Positions 1-6,993 of a stretch of 16,023 nt of DNA are shown piece after piece. Position numbers and translations under genes: made by a program. The notes beneath the pieces are model-generated. The model was not told the origin of the DNA. It worked only from the letters and a program-made list of their open reading frames with translations, and ran no database searches. Numbering within the stretch: position 1 is the stretch's first letter; each line of letters opens with the position of its first letter. Where the stretch lies: contig DKQR01000187.1 of the NCBI GenBank assembly GCA_002471805.1, positions 27,004 through 43,026 of the forward strand, written 5' to 3'. Origin of the DNA: Fidelibacterota bacterium UBA7303. Lineage in GTDB: Bacteria; Fidelibacterota; Marinisomatia; Marinisomatales; UBA1611.

Positions 1-1691
1 CCACCGCCGGCACCACCATCACCACCAAATCCTGCACTGATAGCTGAACCTGTATCAATCATATTAGTAAAACTGCTGGTAAAGCTATCTGTATTCATGC
101 TGCTTATACTTGTATCATGAAACCAAATAAAATCACCGGTATCATAATTAAAACTTTTAAGCAGCTGTTTTATTTGATAACTATCTAAGCCCGATACTAC
201 AGAATATTGTAATAGTAGATTATCATCAAGGTCGCAGTTTTCCAAATTTTTCTTATACTTTATTTTATCCCCAAAATTTTCCCATTTCTTTTTTAATAAA
301 CGACAGTTATGTGACATTCTGATCATAGCAAAACTGCCAACTAAACCTATAATGAGTAAAAGTATTCCTGAAATAATTGATAAAGCAGGATTGTACTTTA
401 TCAAATAAATAGAAATACTAATCATCACCAAATGAGTAATGAAAAATATTGCAGTACTTCTTTTTGGCGCCTTTTCCAACCAATCATTATTAATAATTTC
501 TTGATCAATGTATTTATTCCAATCACTAACAAAAGATGTAGAAGCTCCAATCTTTTTAAAAATCTCATCAAGGTAATTAACTCCACTATTAATCTGTAAA
601 CTGACAAACCTTACTAGAAGAGAATCCCATTGATCCAACGAATCAATTGTTGAAATATCTTTAAGTTGGATTACAACTTTCTTTTCTTTCTTTTTCTTTT
701 TTCTGAAGAAAGATTCTTTAATTGTTTCAGTTTCTTGAATTATAAAGTAACCATTGCTGGCAAGTCGAAAAAGTGTGGCTAGGATCGCAGTACCTGTCAA
801 TTTTTGATAGGTGATAAAATAGCTCACCAATGCAGGATGATGACTTGAAGGAAAATGTAATTTCCCTTCAAAAGTCAATTTTTCAATTCTGTGTTCTCTC
901 CCATATTTAATAGACCTAATAATCACTGCAATTACAGATACTGCCATGAATAAAAATGAAATTATAAGTCCAAATTTCGATCCCAATTCTTTAATGTTAA
1001 TATTTTCCAGTTCTGTTTCGATTGAAAAAGAACTATCATTTACTATTGGTTCTATAAGATATGTACTGGGGAAAATAGTATTGATTCTTATTCTACTTTT
1101 CTTTGAAATATTATCTGCTTCTAAAGTAATGGTACCCCTATTAAAAGTTGTTTGAAGTCTATCTTTGCCCAACCCTGTAGCCTTGTACCAAATATCATTT
1201 TTTTGTAACTCTTCTTCAAAATTTTGTTCGATTGTTAATTTTTTCGTTTTTACATCCCAACCCTTACCTAGGTAAGTCCAATGAAACTGAGTATCATTAT
1301 GACCAATTCTCAAGGCTCCCTTTAATTTATAAGACACAGTAAAAACTTTTTCAGTATCTTCTGCATAATGGAACCACTTTATCCTTATTGATTTTTTTCT
1401 ATTTTGAATTTGAAAAGTATTTGGCTCTGAATTACTTGAATTAATGTATTCTGTGGCACCCTCGGATACCCGTATATCATAGATTTCTTTAAATAACTTT
1501 TTATTGATTTTAAGGTATGTAAATTTATATCTACCCTTAAAATTAAATGTCCGTGTTTCTACAATAGATACAGTACCATCCTGCGATATAATAGAAGAAA
1601 TCTTTAAGTTATCAATTGTATTAGATCTTGCGAAAACACAAGATAAATTGACTAAGAATAACAGTGTATATTTAATAAACGATTGTGCCAT
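1..1691 (-). CDS. DUF2207-family membrane protein, 3' end cut by window edge
   Basis: An uninterrupted reading frame of 563 codons runs leftwards from an ATG (complement of 1689-1691) to the window edge, so the C-terminus is missing. It begins with a signal peptide (residues 1-21, ending CVFA). A beta-rich extracytoplasmic domain of about 215 residues follows, then a membrane segment near 240-260, a cytoplasmic stretch with a Lys-rich run near 330-340, and a pair of membrane helices near 413-432 and 436-458. The last visible residues are Gly-rich (GFGGDGGAGG). This order matches the DUF2207 (PF09972) family of predicted membrane proteins, whose function is unknown to me beyond likely envelope location. 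The gene is divergent from the kynurenine operon and probably unrelated to it. Family assignment is by architecture and the Gly-rich tail, not by a search. Confidence 0.8.
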   Translation of the reverse strand, partial: MAQSFIKYTLLFLVNLSCVFARSNTIDNLKISSIISQDGTVSIVETRTFNFKGRYKFTYLKINKKLFKEIYDIRVSEGATEYINSSNSEPNTFQIQNRKKSIRIKWFHYAEDTEKVFTVSYKLKGALRIGHNDTQFHWTYLGKGWDVKTKKLTIEQNFEEELQKNDIWYKATGLGKDRLQTTFNRGTITLEADNISKKSRIRINTIFPSTYLIEPIVNDSSFSIETELENINIKELGSKFGLIISFLFMAVSVIAVIIRSIKYGREHRIEKLTFEGKLHFPSSHHPALVSYFITYQKLTGTAILATLFRLASNGYFIIQETETIKESFFRKKKKKEKKVVIQLKDISTIDSLDQWDSLLVRFVSLQINSGVNYLDEIFKKIGASTSFVSDWNKYIDQEIINNDWLEKAPKRSTAIFFITHLVMISISIYLIKYNPALSIISGILLLIIGLVGSFAMIRMSHNCRLLKKKWENFGDKIKYKKNLENCDLDDNLLLQYSVVSGLDSYQIKQLLKSFNYDTGDFIWFHDTSISSMNTDSFTSSFTNMIDTGSAISAGFGGDGGAGG

Positions 1692-1765
1692 TATATAATT
1701 GATGATAACAGTTTTACAGAGTTTTTTCCAAGTCTTATACGAATAAATCTACCCATCCTCCCACA

Positions 1766-1793
1766 AACAAAAAACCCCGGGTGACCGGGGTTT
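1766..1793 (-). terminator. Strong GC hairpin with T-tract on the minus strand
   Basis: Perfect 9-bp arms (1772-1780 AAACCCCGG and 1785-1793 CCGGGGTTT) flank a GTGA loop. On the plus strand six As precede the stem, so on the minus strand the stem is followed by TTTTTTGTTTG, a typical intrinsic terminator. It lies between two divergent genes, 75 nt upstream of the DUF2207 start. It could block antisense read-through, or sit in the DUF2207 leader as an attenuator if transcription starts further right. The 5' shoulder AACAAAAAAC recurs at two other hairpins in the window. Confidence 0.7.
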
Positions 1794-1915
1794 GATGATG
1801 CGTTTCTTCAGTTCCTATATATTTGACATTAAAAGATATAAATGCCTCTACATTCAACATTCAAAACCAATTTTATCTATAAAACTACAATAAAACCCAC
1901 TAACAAAAACATTGC

Positions 1916-1945
1916 TGGACAGTTCGTAATTAGGATAAATATATC
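1916..1945 (+). promoter_or_regulatory. Candidate promoter of the kynurenine operon
   Basis: A TGGACA element (1916-1921) and a TATATC element (1940-1945) are 18 bp apart, resembling sigma-70 -35 and -10 boxes. They would place the transcript start about 25 nt before the ATG at 1978. An imperfect dyad with arms AATTAG (1928-1933) and CTAATT (1945-1950) overlaps the -10 box and may be an operator. The region is AT-rich, so chance matches are easy. Confidence 0.35.
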
Positions 1946-1977
1946 TAATTTCTATTGAGAGATTTTCTTTTTATAAA

Positions 1978-2757
1978 ATGATATTGACTATTACCGAAGG
2001 TCGGAGAAATTTCCAAATTGATCCTGCATCATCCGTCTGTTTGGCAATTCCTTACGAATATAATGGCTCTCAGCCAAATTTTTATAACACGCCTACTGGG
2101 AGCGCAACCCCGTTTCAACAAAATAATTTTGTTGGGGAAGTAAAAAATAATAAAGGATGCAATGTGATGGTTATTAATCAGAATATTCATTGCACTGGAA
2201 CCCATACTGAATGCGCTAGCCATATATTAAACCAGGACATTTACATCCACGATGTATTATCCCCAACATTTATCCAAACTAAATTAATTTCTATTACTCC
2301 AGAAAAGTGGACGGAAACCGATGAATCGTATCATTGTCCTGTGGATAATAATGATCAGGTAATCACAAAAAAGAAACTTATAGAAAAACTTCATTATCCT
2401 GTAGATGGATTGGTACTACGTACGTTACCAAATCATCAGGAAAAATTGAATCGTAAATATGATTCGTTAAATACGGCATTTCTCACAACTGAAGCTATTT
2501 TATATCTGGACGAATTAAATATAAAACATCTGGTTATTGACCTTCCAAGTATTGATCGCACAGATGACAATGGAGAGTTGGGCAACCACCATCATTATTT
2601 TGAACGTGTACCACCTTTTGAGAAGACCATAACCGAATTAGCATATATTCCTGATTCAGTTGATGACGGTTCATACTTCATGCTAATCGAAATCCCGGCA
2701 ATGAGACTGGATGCAGCACCATCTAGGCCTTTCTTATTTAAATTTGAGGAACAATAA
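1978..2757 (+). CDS. Kynurenine formamidase, cyclase family (KynB-like)
   Basis: Predicted metal-dependent hydrolase turning N-formylkynurenine into kynurenine and formate, the second step of the pathway and the direct follow-up to the next gene's product. The PF04199 'cyclase' fold is indicated by HCTGTHTECASH (residues 71-82), a form of the metal-binding HxGTHxDxPxH motif, by DLPSIDR (188-194) and by NHHHYF (203-208). At 259 aa it is longer than classical KynB (about 210 aa), with extra N-terminal sequence. The motif is unusual: Cys72 lies where the first His is expected, His71 is one place earlier, and Glu78 replaces Asp. No clear Shine-Dalgarno precedes the ATG. The stop overlaps the next start by 1 nt (TAATG). 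I leave the symbol open because this is a divergent subfamily; pathway context makes the role likely. Confidence 0.85.
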   Translation: MILTITEGRRNFQIDPASSVCLAIPYEYNGSQPNFYNTPTGSATPFQQNNFVGEVKNNKGCNVMVINQNIHCTGTHTECASHILNQDIYIHDVLSPTFIQTKLISITPEKWTETDESYHCPVDNNDQVITKKKLIEKLHYPVDGLVLRTLPNHQEKLNRKYDSLNTAFLTTEAILYLDELNIKHLVIDLPSIDRTDDNGELGNHHHYFERVPPFEKTITELAYIPDSVDDGSYFMLIEIPAMRLDAAPSRPFLFKFEEQ

Positions 2758-3863
2758 TGGATCAAGTAAAACCATATCCAAAGCAATATTATCAAGACTA
2801 TTTAAATCTCGAAAAAATCTTAAACAGCCAACATCTTCTCAGTCAAAAGTATGGTCATTCTGCGCATGATGAGATGTTGTTTATTATCGTGCACCAGGTA
2901 TACGAATTATGGTTTAAACAAATTTTATATGAACTGGATTCATTGCTTGAGATATTTCATAAGGATGAAATTCAAGAATCTCATATTTCTTGGGGGGCTG
3001 CCCGGCTGGAACGAATTGTTGAAATCCAAAAAATACTGATTGACCAGATTACTGTTCTGGAAACAATGACACCTATGGATTTTTTAGATTTCCGGGATTT
3101 TCTTATCCCTGCATCGGGATTCCAGAGCGTACAGTTTAGAATAATTGAAAATAAACTCGGATTATGTCCCGAAGATCGTTATTCCTATGGGGATAACAGC
3201 TATCATTCTTATCTTAATCAATCGGACCAAAAAAAAGTAAGCAAGACTGAATCAACTCTATCTCTTTTTGATTTAATGGAAAAATGGTTGGAAAGAACAC
3301 CTTTTCTTGATTGGGGTTCCACTTCCTTCTGGAAAGAATATGAATCAGCGGTTCAGGAGATGTTGAGCAGTGATCGGAATCTGATAGAAACCAATGATAA
3401 GCTTTCGAAAACTGAAAAAGAGAAACACTTGTTAGAATACAATAAAACAGAAGCATCTTTTGGTGCAGTACTGGATTCAAAAGAGCATGCCAAATTAGTA
3501 AAAGAAGGGAAATGGCGCTTATCTCATAAAGCGACTCAGGCTGCCTTATTGATATATCTGTATCGAGATCAGCCTATCCTTGACAATCCCTATCAATTAT
3601 TAACCAAAATTTGTAATGTGGATGAATTATTCACAGCATGGCGATATCGCCATGCACTAATGGTCTCCAGAATGATAGGACGGAAAATTGGTACTGGCGG
3701 ATCCACTGGATCTGACTATTTGAATAAAACAGCCGAAAAACACCGTATTTTTAGTGATATCAGTGAATTGACAACATTTTTAATACCCAGGTCAGCTTTA
3801 CCACAATTACCACAGGAAGTAGCAAATAACCTGGGATTTTTTTATCATGTGAAGCAGAAATAA
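2757..3863 (+). CDS. kynA: Tryptophan 2,3-dioxygenase
   Basis: Heme enzyme that opens the indole ring of L-tryptophan with O2 to give N-formylkynurenine, the entry step of the pathway; cytoplasmic and tetrameric in characterised homologues. Family signatures are plain: LFIIVHQVYELWFKQ (41-55, with active-site His46), FRDFLIPASGFQSVQFR (112-128, with the substrate-binding Arg), AWRYRHALMVSRMIG (294-308, His299 as probable proximal heme ligand) and GTGGSTGSDYL (312-322, Thr-containing substrate loop). At 368 aa it is longer than short bacterial enzymes (about 280-300), with an insertion around 140-250 as in animal-type TDOs. The start overlaps the formamidase stop by 1 nt, and its own stop overlaps the SDR start by 1 nt. 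Confidence 0.95.
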   Translation: MDQVKPYPKQYYQDYLNLEKILNSQHLLSQKYGHSAHDEMLFIIVHQVYELWFKQILYELDSLLEIFHKDEIQESHISWGAARLERIVEIQKILIDQITVLETMTPMDFLDFRDFLIPASGFQSVQFRIIENKLGLCPEDRYSYGDNSYHSYLNQSDQKKVSKTESTLSLFDLMEKWLERTPFLDWGSTSFWKEYESAVQEMLSSDRNLIETNDKLSKTEKEKHLLEYNKTEASFGAVLDSKEHAKLVKEGKWRLSHKATQAALLIYLYRDQPILDNPYQLLTKICNVDELFTAWRYRHALMVSRMIGRKIGTGGSTGSDYLNKTAEKHRIFSDISELTTFLIPRSALPQLPQEVANNLGFFYHVKQK

Positions 3864-4651
3864 TGGATTTAAGCCTTAAAGGAAATAGAGCCATCGTTTG
3901 TGGCAGTACAGATGGAATTGGAAAAGCATCTGCACTATTGATGGCAGAAAGAGGAGCAAGCATTACATTGGTAGCACGCAATAAAGACAAATTAAATACT
4001 ACTTTAACTGAATTATCCACAGAATATGGGCAAAGTCATTCTACTATTTGTGCAGATTTCAATCAACCAGATGAATTAATACAAATGATGCAGGCACATT
4101 TAAAAGAAAGTGATTGTACGTACCGCATACTGGTAAATAATTCTGGCGGTCCCCATGGGGGTCCGCTGATCGAAGCAAAAGAAGATGAATTTCGCGTGGC
4201 CTTTGAACGACTGCTGATTTGTAATCATATCATGACCAAAGCAGTCGTACCGGGAATGAAGGCACAGGGTTCAGGACGAATTATTAATATTATTTCAACA
4301 TCGGTTCGCCAGGTAATTCCTGGTTTGGGCGTATCTAATACAATTCGAGGTGCAGTAGCACAATGGGCAAAAACTCTGGCTCTGGAGTTGGGCGAATTTG
4401 GAATCACAGTGAATAATATTTTGCCGGGATATACGGCAACTGCAAGACTCCAAGAACTAGCTGAAAATAAAGCTGAATCCATGGGTGTGACCCCTGATCA
4501 AATTCAAGATGACTGGGCAAAAAACACATCCTTAAAGCGTTTGGGGACACCAGACGAAATTGCGAGTTCGGTAGCATTTTTAGCATCAGATGCAGCCGGA
4601 TATGTCAGCGGACATAACTTGTCGGTGGATGGCGGACGTTTCGGTGCCTAA
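3863..4651 (+). CDS. Atypical short-chain dehydrogenase/reductase of the kynurenine operon
   Basis: Rossmann-fold SDR of 262 aa. GSTDGIG (14-20) is the dinucleotide-binding loop, NNSGG (92-96) is the NNAG equivalent, Ser145 lies in the catalytic-Ser region, and the C-terminal DEIASSVAFLASDAAGYVSG (231-250) is typical of 3-oxoacyl-ACP-reductase-like members. The catalytic YxxxK is absent: the aligned segment reads SNTIR, giving Ser158 and Arg162. From memory this matches the divergent 'BKR_like_SDR_like' subgroup, which lacks the normal tetrad. It overlaps TDO by 1 nt, so it is part of the operon, yet no standard step of the Trp to 4-oxalocrotonate route needs an SDR. It might act on 2-aminomuconate or another side product; that is inference. 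Its stop overlaps a 40-codon ORF by 1 nt. Confidence 0.85.
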   Translation: MDLSLKGNRAIVCGSTDGIGKASALLMAERGASITLVARNKDKLNTTLTELSTEYGQSHSTICADFNQPDELIQMMQAHLKESDCTYRILVNNSGGPHGGPLIEAKEDEFRVAFERLLICNHIMTKAVVPGMKAQGSGRIINIISTSVRQVIPGLGVSNTIRGAVAQWAKTLALELGEFGITVNNILPGYTATARLQELAENKAESMGVTPDQIQDDWAKNTSLKRLGTPDEIASSVAFLASDAAGYVSGHNLSVDGGRFGA

Positions 4652-4773
4652 TGATAAAACGAACTAGTTACTGTCAGGATGCATCCATTAATAAAGATTG
4701 GGAGCAGGTGATAGTGTATATTTTTGATGGTGTACAAAAATTTGCCGTGTATATCAAATTGGAATTCCAATAG
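4651..4773 (+). CDS. Small ORF (40 aa) coupled between SDR and semialdehyde dehydrogenase
   Basis: This ORF starts at an ATG that overlaps the SDR stop by 1 nt (TAATG at 4649-4653). It ends in a TAG that overlaps the GTG start of the dehydrogenase by 1 nt (TAGTG at 4771-4775). These are the same junctions seen at formamidase/TDO and TDO/SDR, which argues for a translated gene rather than a spacer. The product is soluble and mixed in charge, beginning MIKRTSYCQDASINKDWEQV and ending YIKLEFQ, with no membrane segment and one Cys. I do not recognise a family. Alternatives are a translational-coupling relay whose peptide is irrelevant, or the remnant of a lost gene. Confidence 0.5.
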   Translation: MIKRTSYCQDASINKDWEQVIVYIFDGVQKFAVYIKLEFQ

Positions 4774-6215
4774 TGGAACAATTATATAATTTTATAAATG
4801 GTGAATATATCCCGCCAAGTTTAAACCAATATATAGATGTATTTGAACCTGCTATCGGAAAGGTTTACGCACAAGTAGCGGATTCTAATTCTGATGATGT
4901 GGAGAATGCTTTTCGATTTGCTGAGAATGCTTTCTCTGGATGGTCAGAATTAACCGTTAAGGAAAGGGCAGACATTTTAAACAGGATTGCTGATGGAATA
5001 GAGTCGCGGTTAGATGAATTTGCTTATTATGAATCGAAAGACACTGGAAAACCCATTACCCAAGCTCGAACTGTAGATATCCCAAGGGCTATCGCTAATC
5101 TTCGGTTTTTTTCAGAATACGTTTATTCTTTTGATTTTGAGTCTAACCTAACAGATGATATATCAAAAAATAAAGTTGTTCGATCCCCTTTAGGTGTAGT
5201 GGGTTGTATTTCACCATGGAACCTTCCTCTATATTTATTTTCATGGAAAATTGCTCCAGCCCTTATAGCTGGAAATACAGTTTTAGCAAAACCATCAGAG
5301 TTGACACCATACACTGCCTATAAATTAGGGGAAATCTGCCAAGATTCAGGATTACCATCCGGTGTTCTTAATATTATTCATGGACAGGGCAGCATTGCTG
5401 GTGATGCGATGATAAGTCATCCTAAAATCAAAGCAGTTTCATTCACGGGTGGAACCGCTACAGGAAAATTAATTGCTGAAAAGACCGCATCTTCTTTTAA
5501 AAAATTATCGCTAGAAATGGGTGGTAAGAATCCGGCCATAATTTTTTCTGATTGTAACTATGATAAAATGTTGGAAATAGTAATTCGATCATCCTTTTCC
5601 AATCAGGGTCAAGTCTGTTTATGCAGTTCGAGAATACTAATAGAAAAATCGATATATGATAAGTTTAAAAAAGATTTTATTAGCCGTGTTTCAGGGTTGA
5701 TAGTAGGTGACCCAAATGATGAAGAAACCCAATTTGGTGCTATTTCATCTCAAGCTCATTATAATAAAATTCTTGATTATATTATTTTGGGGAAACAGGA
5801 AGGTGGAGAAATACTTTTAGGTGGGAATGCAGTAAAGATAAATGGCCGTTGTAAGGATGGGTATTTTATAGAGCCAACCATATTTCAGGGACTAAAAAAC
5901 TCGTGTCAAACAAACCAGGATGAGATTTTTGGGCCAGTGGTAACATTAATCCCATTTGATACGGAAGAAGATGGAATTCGAATCGCCAATAATATAAAAT
6001 ACGGGTTATCGGCAACCATCTGGACTGAAGATATGGTTAAAGCCCAACGTGTTGCAAAAGGGGTTGATGCAGGCGTCATCTGGGTAAACTGTTGGCTTGT
6101 GCGAGACCTTCGGACACCCTTTGGCGGAATGAAAAAATCAGGTTTGGGTCGAGAAGGCGGTGATGAAGCACTGAGATTCTTTACAGAACCAAAAAACATA
6201 TGTACACTGATATGA
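4773..6215 (+). CDS. 2-aminomuconate 6-semialdehyde dehydrogenase
   Basis: NAD-dependent aldehyde dehydrogenase predicted to oxidise 2-aminomuconate semialdehyde (the ACMS decarboxylase product) to 2-aminomuconate. All ALDH landmarks are present in 480 aa: SPWNLP (147-152, oxyanion Asn150), GGTATGK (226-232), LEMGGKNP (247-254, general base Glu248), NQGQVCLCSSR (277-287, catalytic Cys282) and EIFGPV (384-389). The double-Cys CLCSSR and the NCWLVRDLRTPFGG segment (439-452), with likely carboxylate-binding arginines, resemble ALDH8A1 and bacterial AMSDH rather than general ALDHs. The start is GTG at 4773, overlapping the small ORF's TAG by 1 nt; the usual YNFINGEY N-terminus begins four residues later, so no longer start is needed. 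Closely related 2-hydroxymuconic semialdehyde dehydrogenases are the main alternative, but the operon favours the amino substrate. Confidence 0.9.
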   Translation: MEQLYNFINGEYIPPSLNQYIDVFEPAIGKVYAQVADSNSDDVENAFRFAENAFSGWSELTVKERADILNRIADGIESRLDEFAYYESKDTGKPITQARTVDIPRAIANLRFFSEYVYSFDFESNLTDDISKNKVVRSPLGVVGCISPWNLPLYLFSWKIAPALIAGNTVLAKPSELTPYTAYKLGEICQDSGLPSGVLNIIHGQGSIAGDAMISHPKIKAVSFTGGTATGKLIAEKTASSFKKLSLEMGGKNPAIIFSDCNYDKMLEIVIRSSFSNQGQVCLCSSRILIEKSIYDKFKKDFISRVSGLIVGDPNDEETQFGAISSQAHYNKILDYIILGKQEGGEILLGGNAVKINGRCKDGYFIEPTIFQGLKNSCQTNQDEIFGPVVTLIPFDTEEDGIRIANNIKYGLSATIWTEDMVKAQRVAKGVDAGVIWVNCWLVRDLRTPFGGMKKSGLGREGGDEALRFFTEPKNICTLI

Positions 6216-6571
6216 AACCAAAGTATAAAAAACATATTTTTATTTGTGTTAATGAGCGGGATGAAACCAATCCTAAGGGGGACTGTACTCGTTGTGGCGG
6301 TATGGACATCCGTATGAAATTTGTACAACTTATTAATCAACATGGATTGAAAGGAAAAATACGTGCAAACAAAAGCGGGTGTTTGGATGCCTGTGAAATG
6401 GGTGCCACTCTTGTAATTTATCCCAATAATATTTGGTACACGCACGTTAGTATTGATGATGTAGAAGAAATTTTTGAAACTTCTGTTATAAATGATAGCG
6501 TTGTAGAGCGTCTTGTCTCTACAGAAGAAACTTGGGAAAAACTACAAGAAATCAGGCAACATAATTTATGA
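6212..6571 (+). CDS. Thioredoxin-like [2Fe-2S] ferredoxin-domain protein
   Basis: Small protein (119 aa) of the thioredoxin-like ferredoxin type also found as an NuoE-like domain. Candidate cluster ligands are Cys12 (HIFICVNE), Cys25/Cys28 (GDCTRCGG), and Cys57 and Cys61 in GCLDACEMGA, the typical GCLxxC loop. A cytoplasmic one-electron carrier is expected. I chose the ATG at 6212, which gives a 4-nt ATGA overlap with the dehydrogenase stop; an in-frame ATG at 6200 would add four residues. The stop overlaps the deaminase start by 4 nt. No reaction in the pathway formally needs a ferredoxin. Reactivation of an oxidised iron centre in 3-hydroxyanthranilate dioxygenase, or electron delivery to another operon enzyme, is possible but inferred. 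Confidence 0.85.
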   Translation: MKPKYKKHIFICVNERDETNPKGDCTRCGGMDIRMKFVQLINQHGLKGKIRANKSGCLDACEMGATLVIYPNNIWYTHVSIDDVEEIFETSVINDSVVERLVSTEETWEKLQEIRQHNL

Positions 6572-6984
6572 CTGGGAATATCAAAACGGAAAAAGCCCCA
6601 GAACCAGTTGGTAATTACCCACATGCCAGGAAAGTGGGAAACCTGTTATTTCTGTCTGGTGTAGGTCCAAGAAAACCGGGAACAAATGTCATTCCAGGCG
6701 TGGTGATGGATGGCCAGGGGAATATTGTAGCCCATGATATTGAAGAACAATGCCACTCCGTTTTTCAAAATGTAAAAATCATCCTGGAAGAAGCAGGGAG
6801 CAGCTGGAATAATCTTATTGATGTCACAGTATTCTTAACGGATATGAAGGGAGATTTCGATCGGTATAACCAAATTTATGCCGATTATTTCAAAGAAAAT
6901 CAACCCTGCAGAACTACAGTTGAAGTCATATCATTGCCTACACCCATCGCAATTGAACTTAAATGTATAGCAACCATTGTTTAG
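6568..6984 (+). CDS. RidA-family protein, probable 2-aminomuconate deaminase
   Basis: Belongs to the RidA/YjgF/UK114 family of enamine/imine deaminases. Visible markers are the N-terminal APEPVGNYPHARKVGNLLFLSG (10-31; the family form is P.G.Y.hA...g.lvf.SGq), the substrate-binding Arg115 in QPCRTTVEV (112-120) and Glu130 near the C-terminus. Length is 138 aa against about 128 for generic RidA, as in the AmnD-type subgroup. Placed between the semialdehyde dehydrogenase and the 3-hydroxyanthranilate dioxygenase, it most likely converts 2-aminomuconate to 4-oxalocrotonate and ammonia. It starts with a 4-nt overlap (ATGA) and its TAG stop is embedded in the Shine-Dalgarno of the next gene. A general enamine-detoxifying role is the alternative. 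Confidence 0.88.
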   Translation: MTGNIKTEKAPEPVGNYPHARKVGNLLFLSGVGPRKPGTNVIPGVVMDGQGNIVAHDIEEQCHSVFQNVKIILEEAGSSWNNLIDVTVFLTDMKGDFDRYNQIYADYFKENQPCRTTVEVISLPTPIAIELKCIATIV

Positions 6985-6988
6985 GAGG
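6983..6988 (+). promoter_or_regulatory. Consensus Shine-Dalgarno of the 3-hydroxyanthranilate dioxygenase gene
   Basis: AGGAGG lies 5 nt before the ATG at 6994 and overlaps the TAG stop of the deaminase gene (6982-6984). It is the only full-consensus ribosome binding site I see in the operon, so this gene may be translated more strongly and less dependently on coupling than its neighbours. Confidence 0.85.
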
Positions 6989-6993
6989 CTTTT

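Noticed and set aside
946..1155. Plus-strand open frames at 946-1155 and 1504-1698
   Set aside because: They are antisense to the continuous DUF2207 frame, which I translated without a stop from 1691 to the edge.
1699..1735. DUF2207 promoter TTGGAA-N17-TTATCA on the minus strand
   Set aside because: The -10 match to TATAAT is poor and the region is AT-rich, so it is not strong enough to annotate.
5906..6445. Long open frame (179 codons) on the minus strand
   Set aside because: It lies wholly antisense to the 3' end of the semialdehyde dehydrogenase and the ferredoxin gene, both with strong family motifs. Its own product has no recognisable domain.
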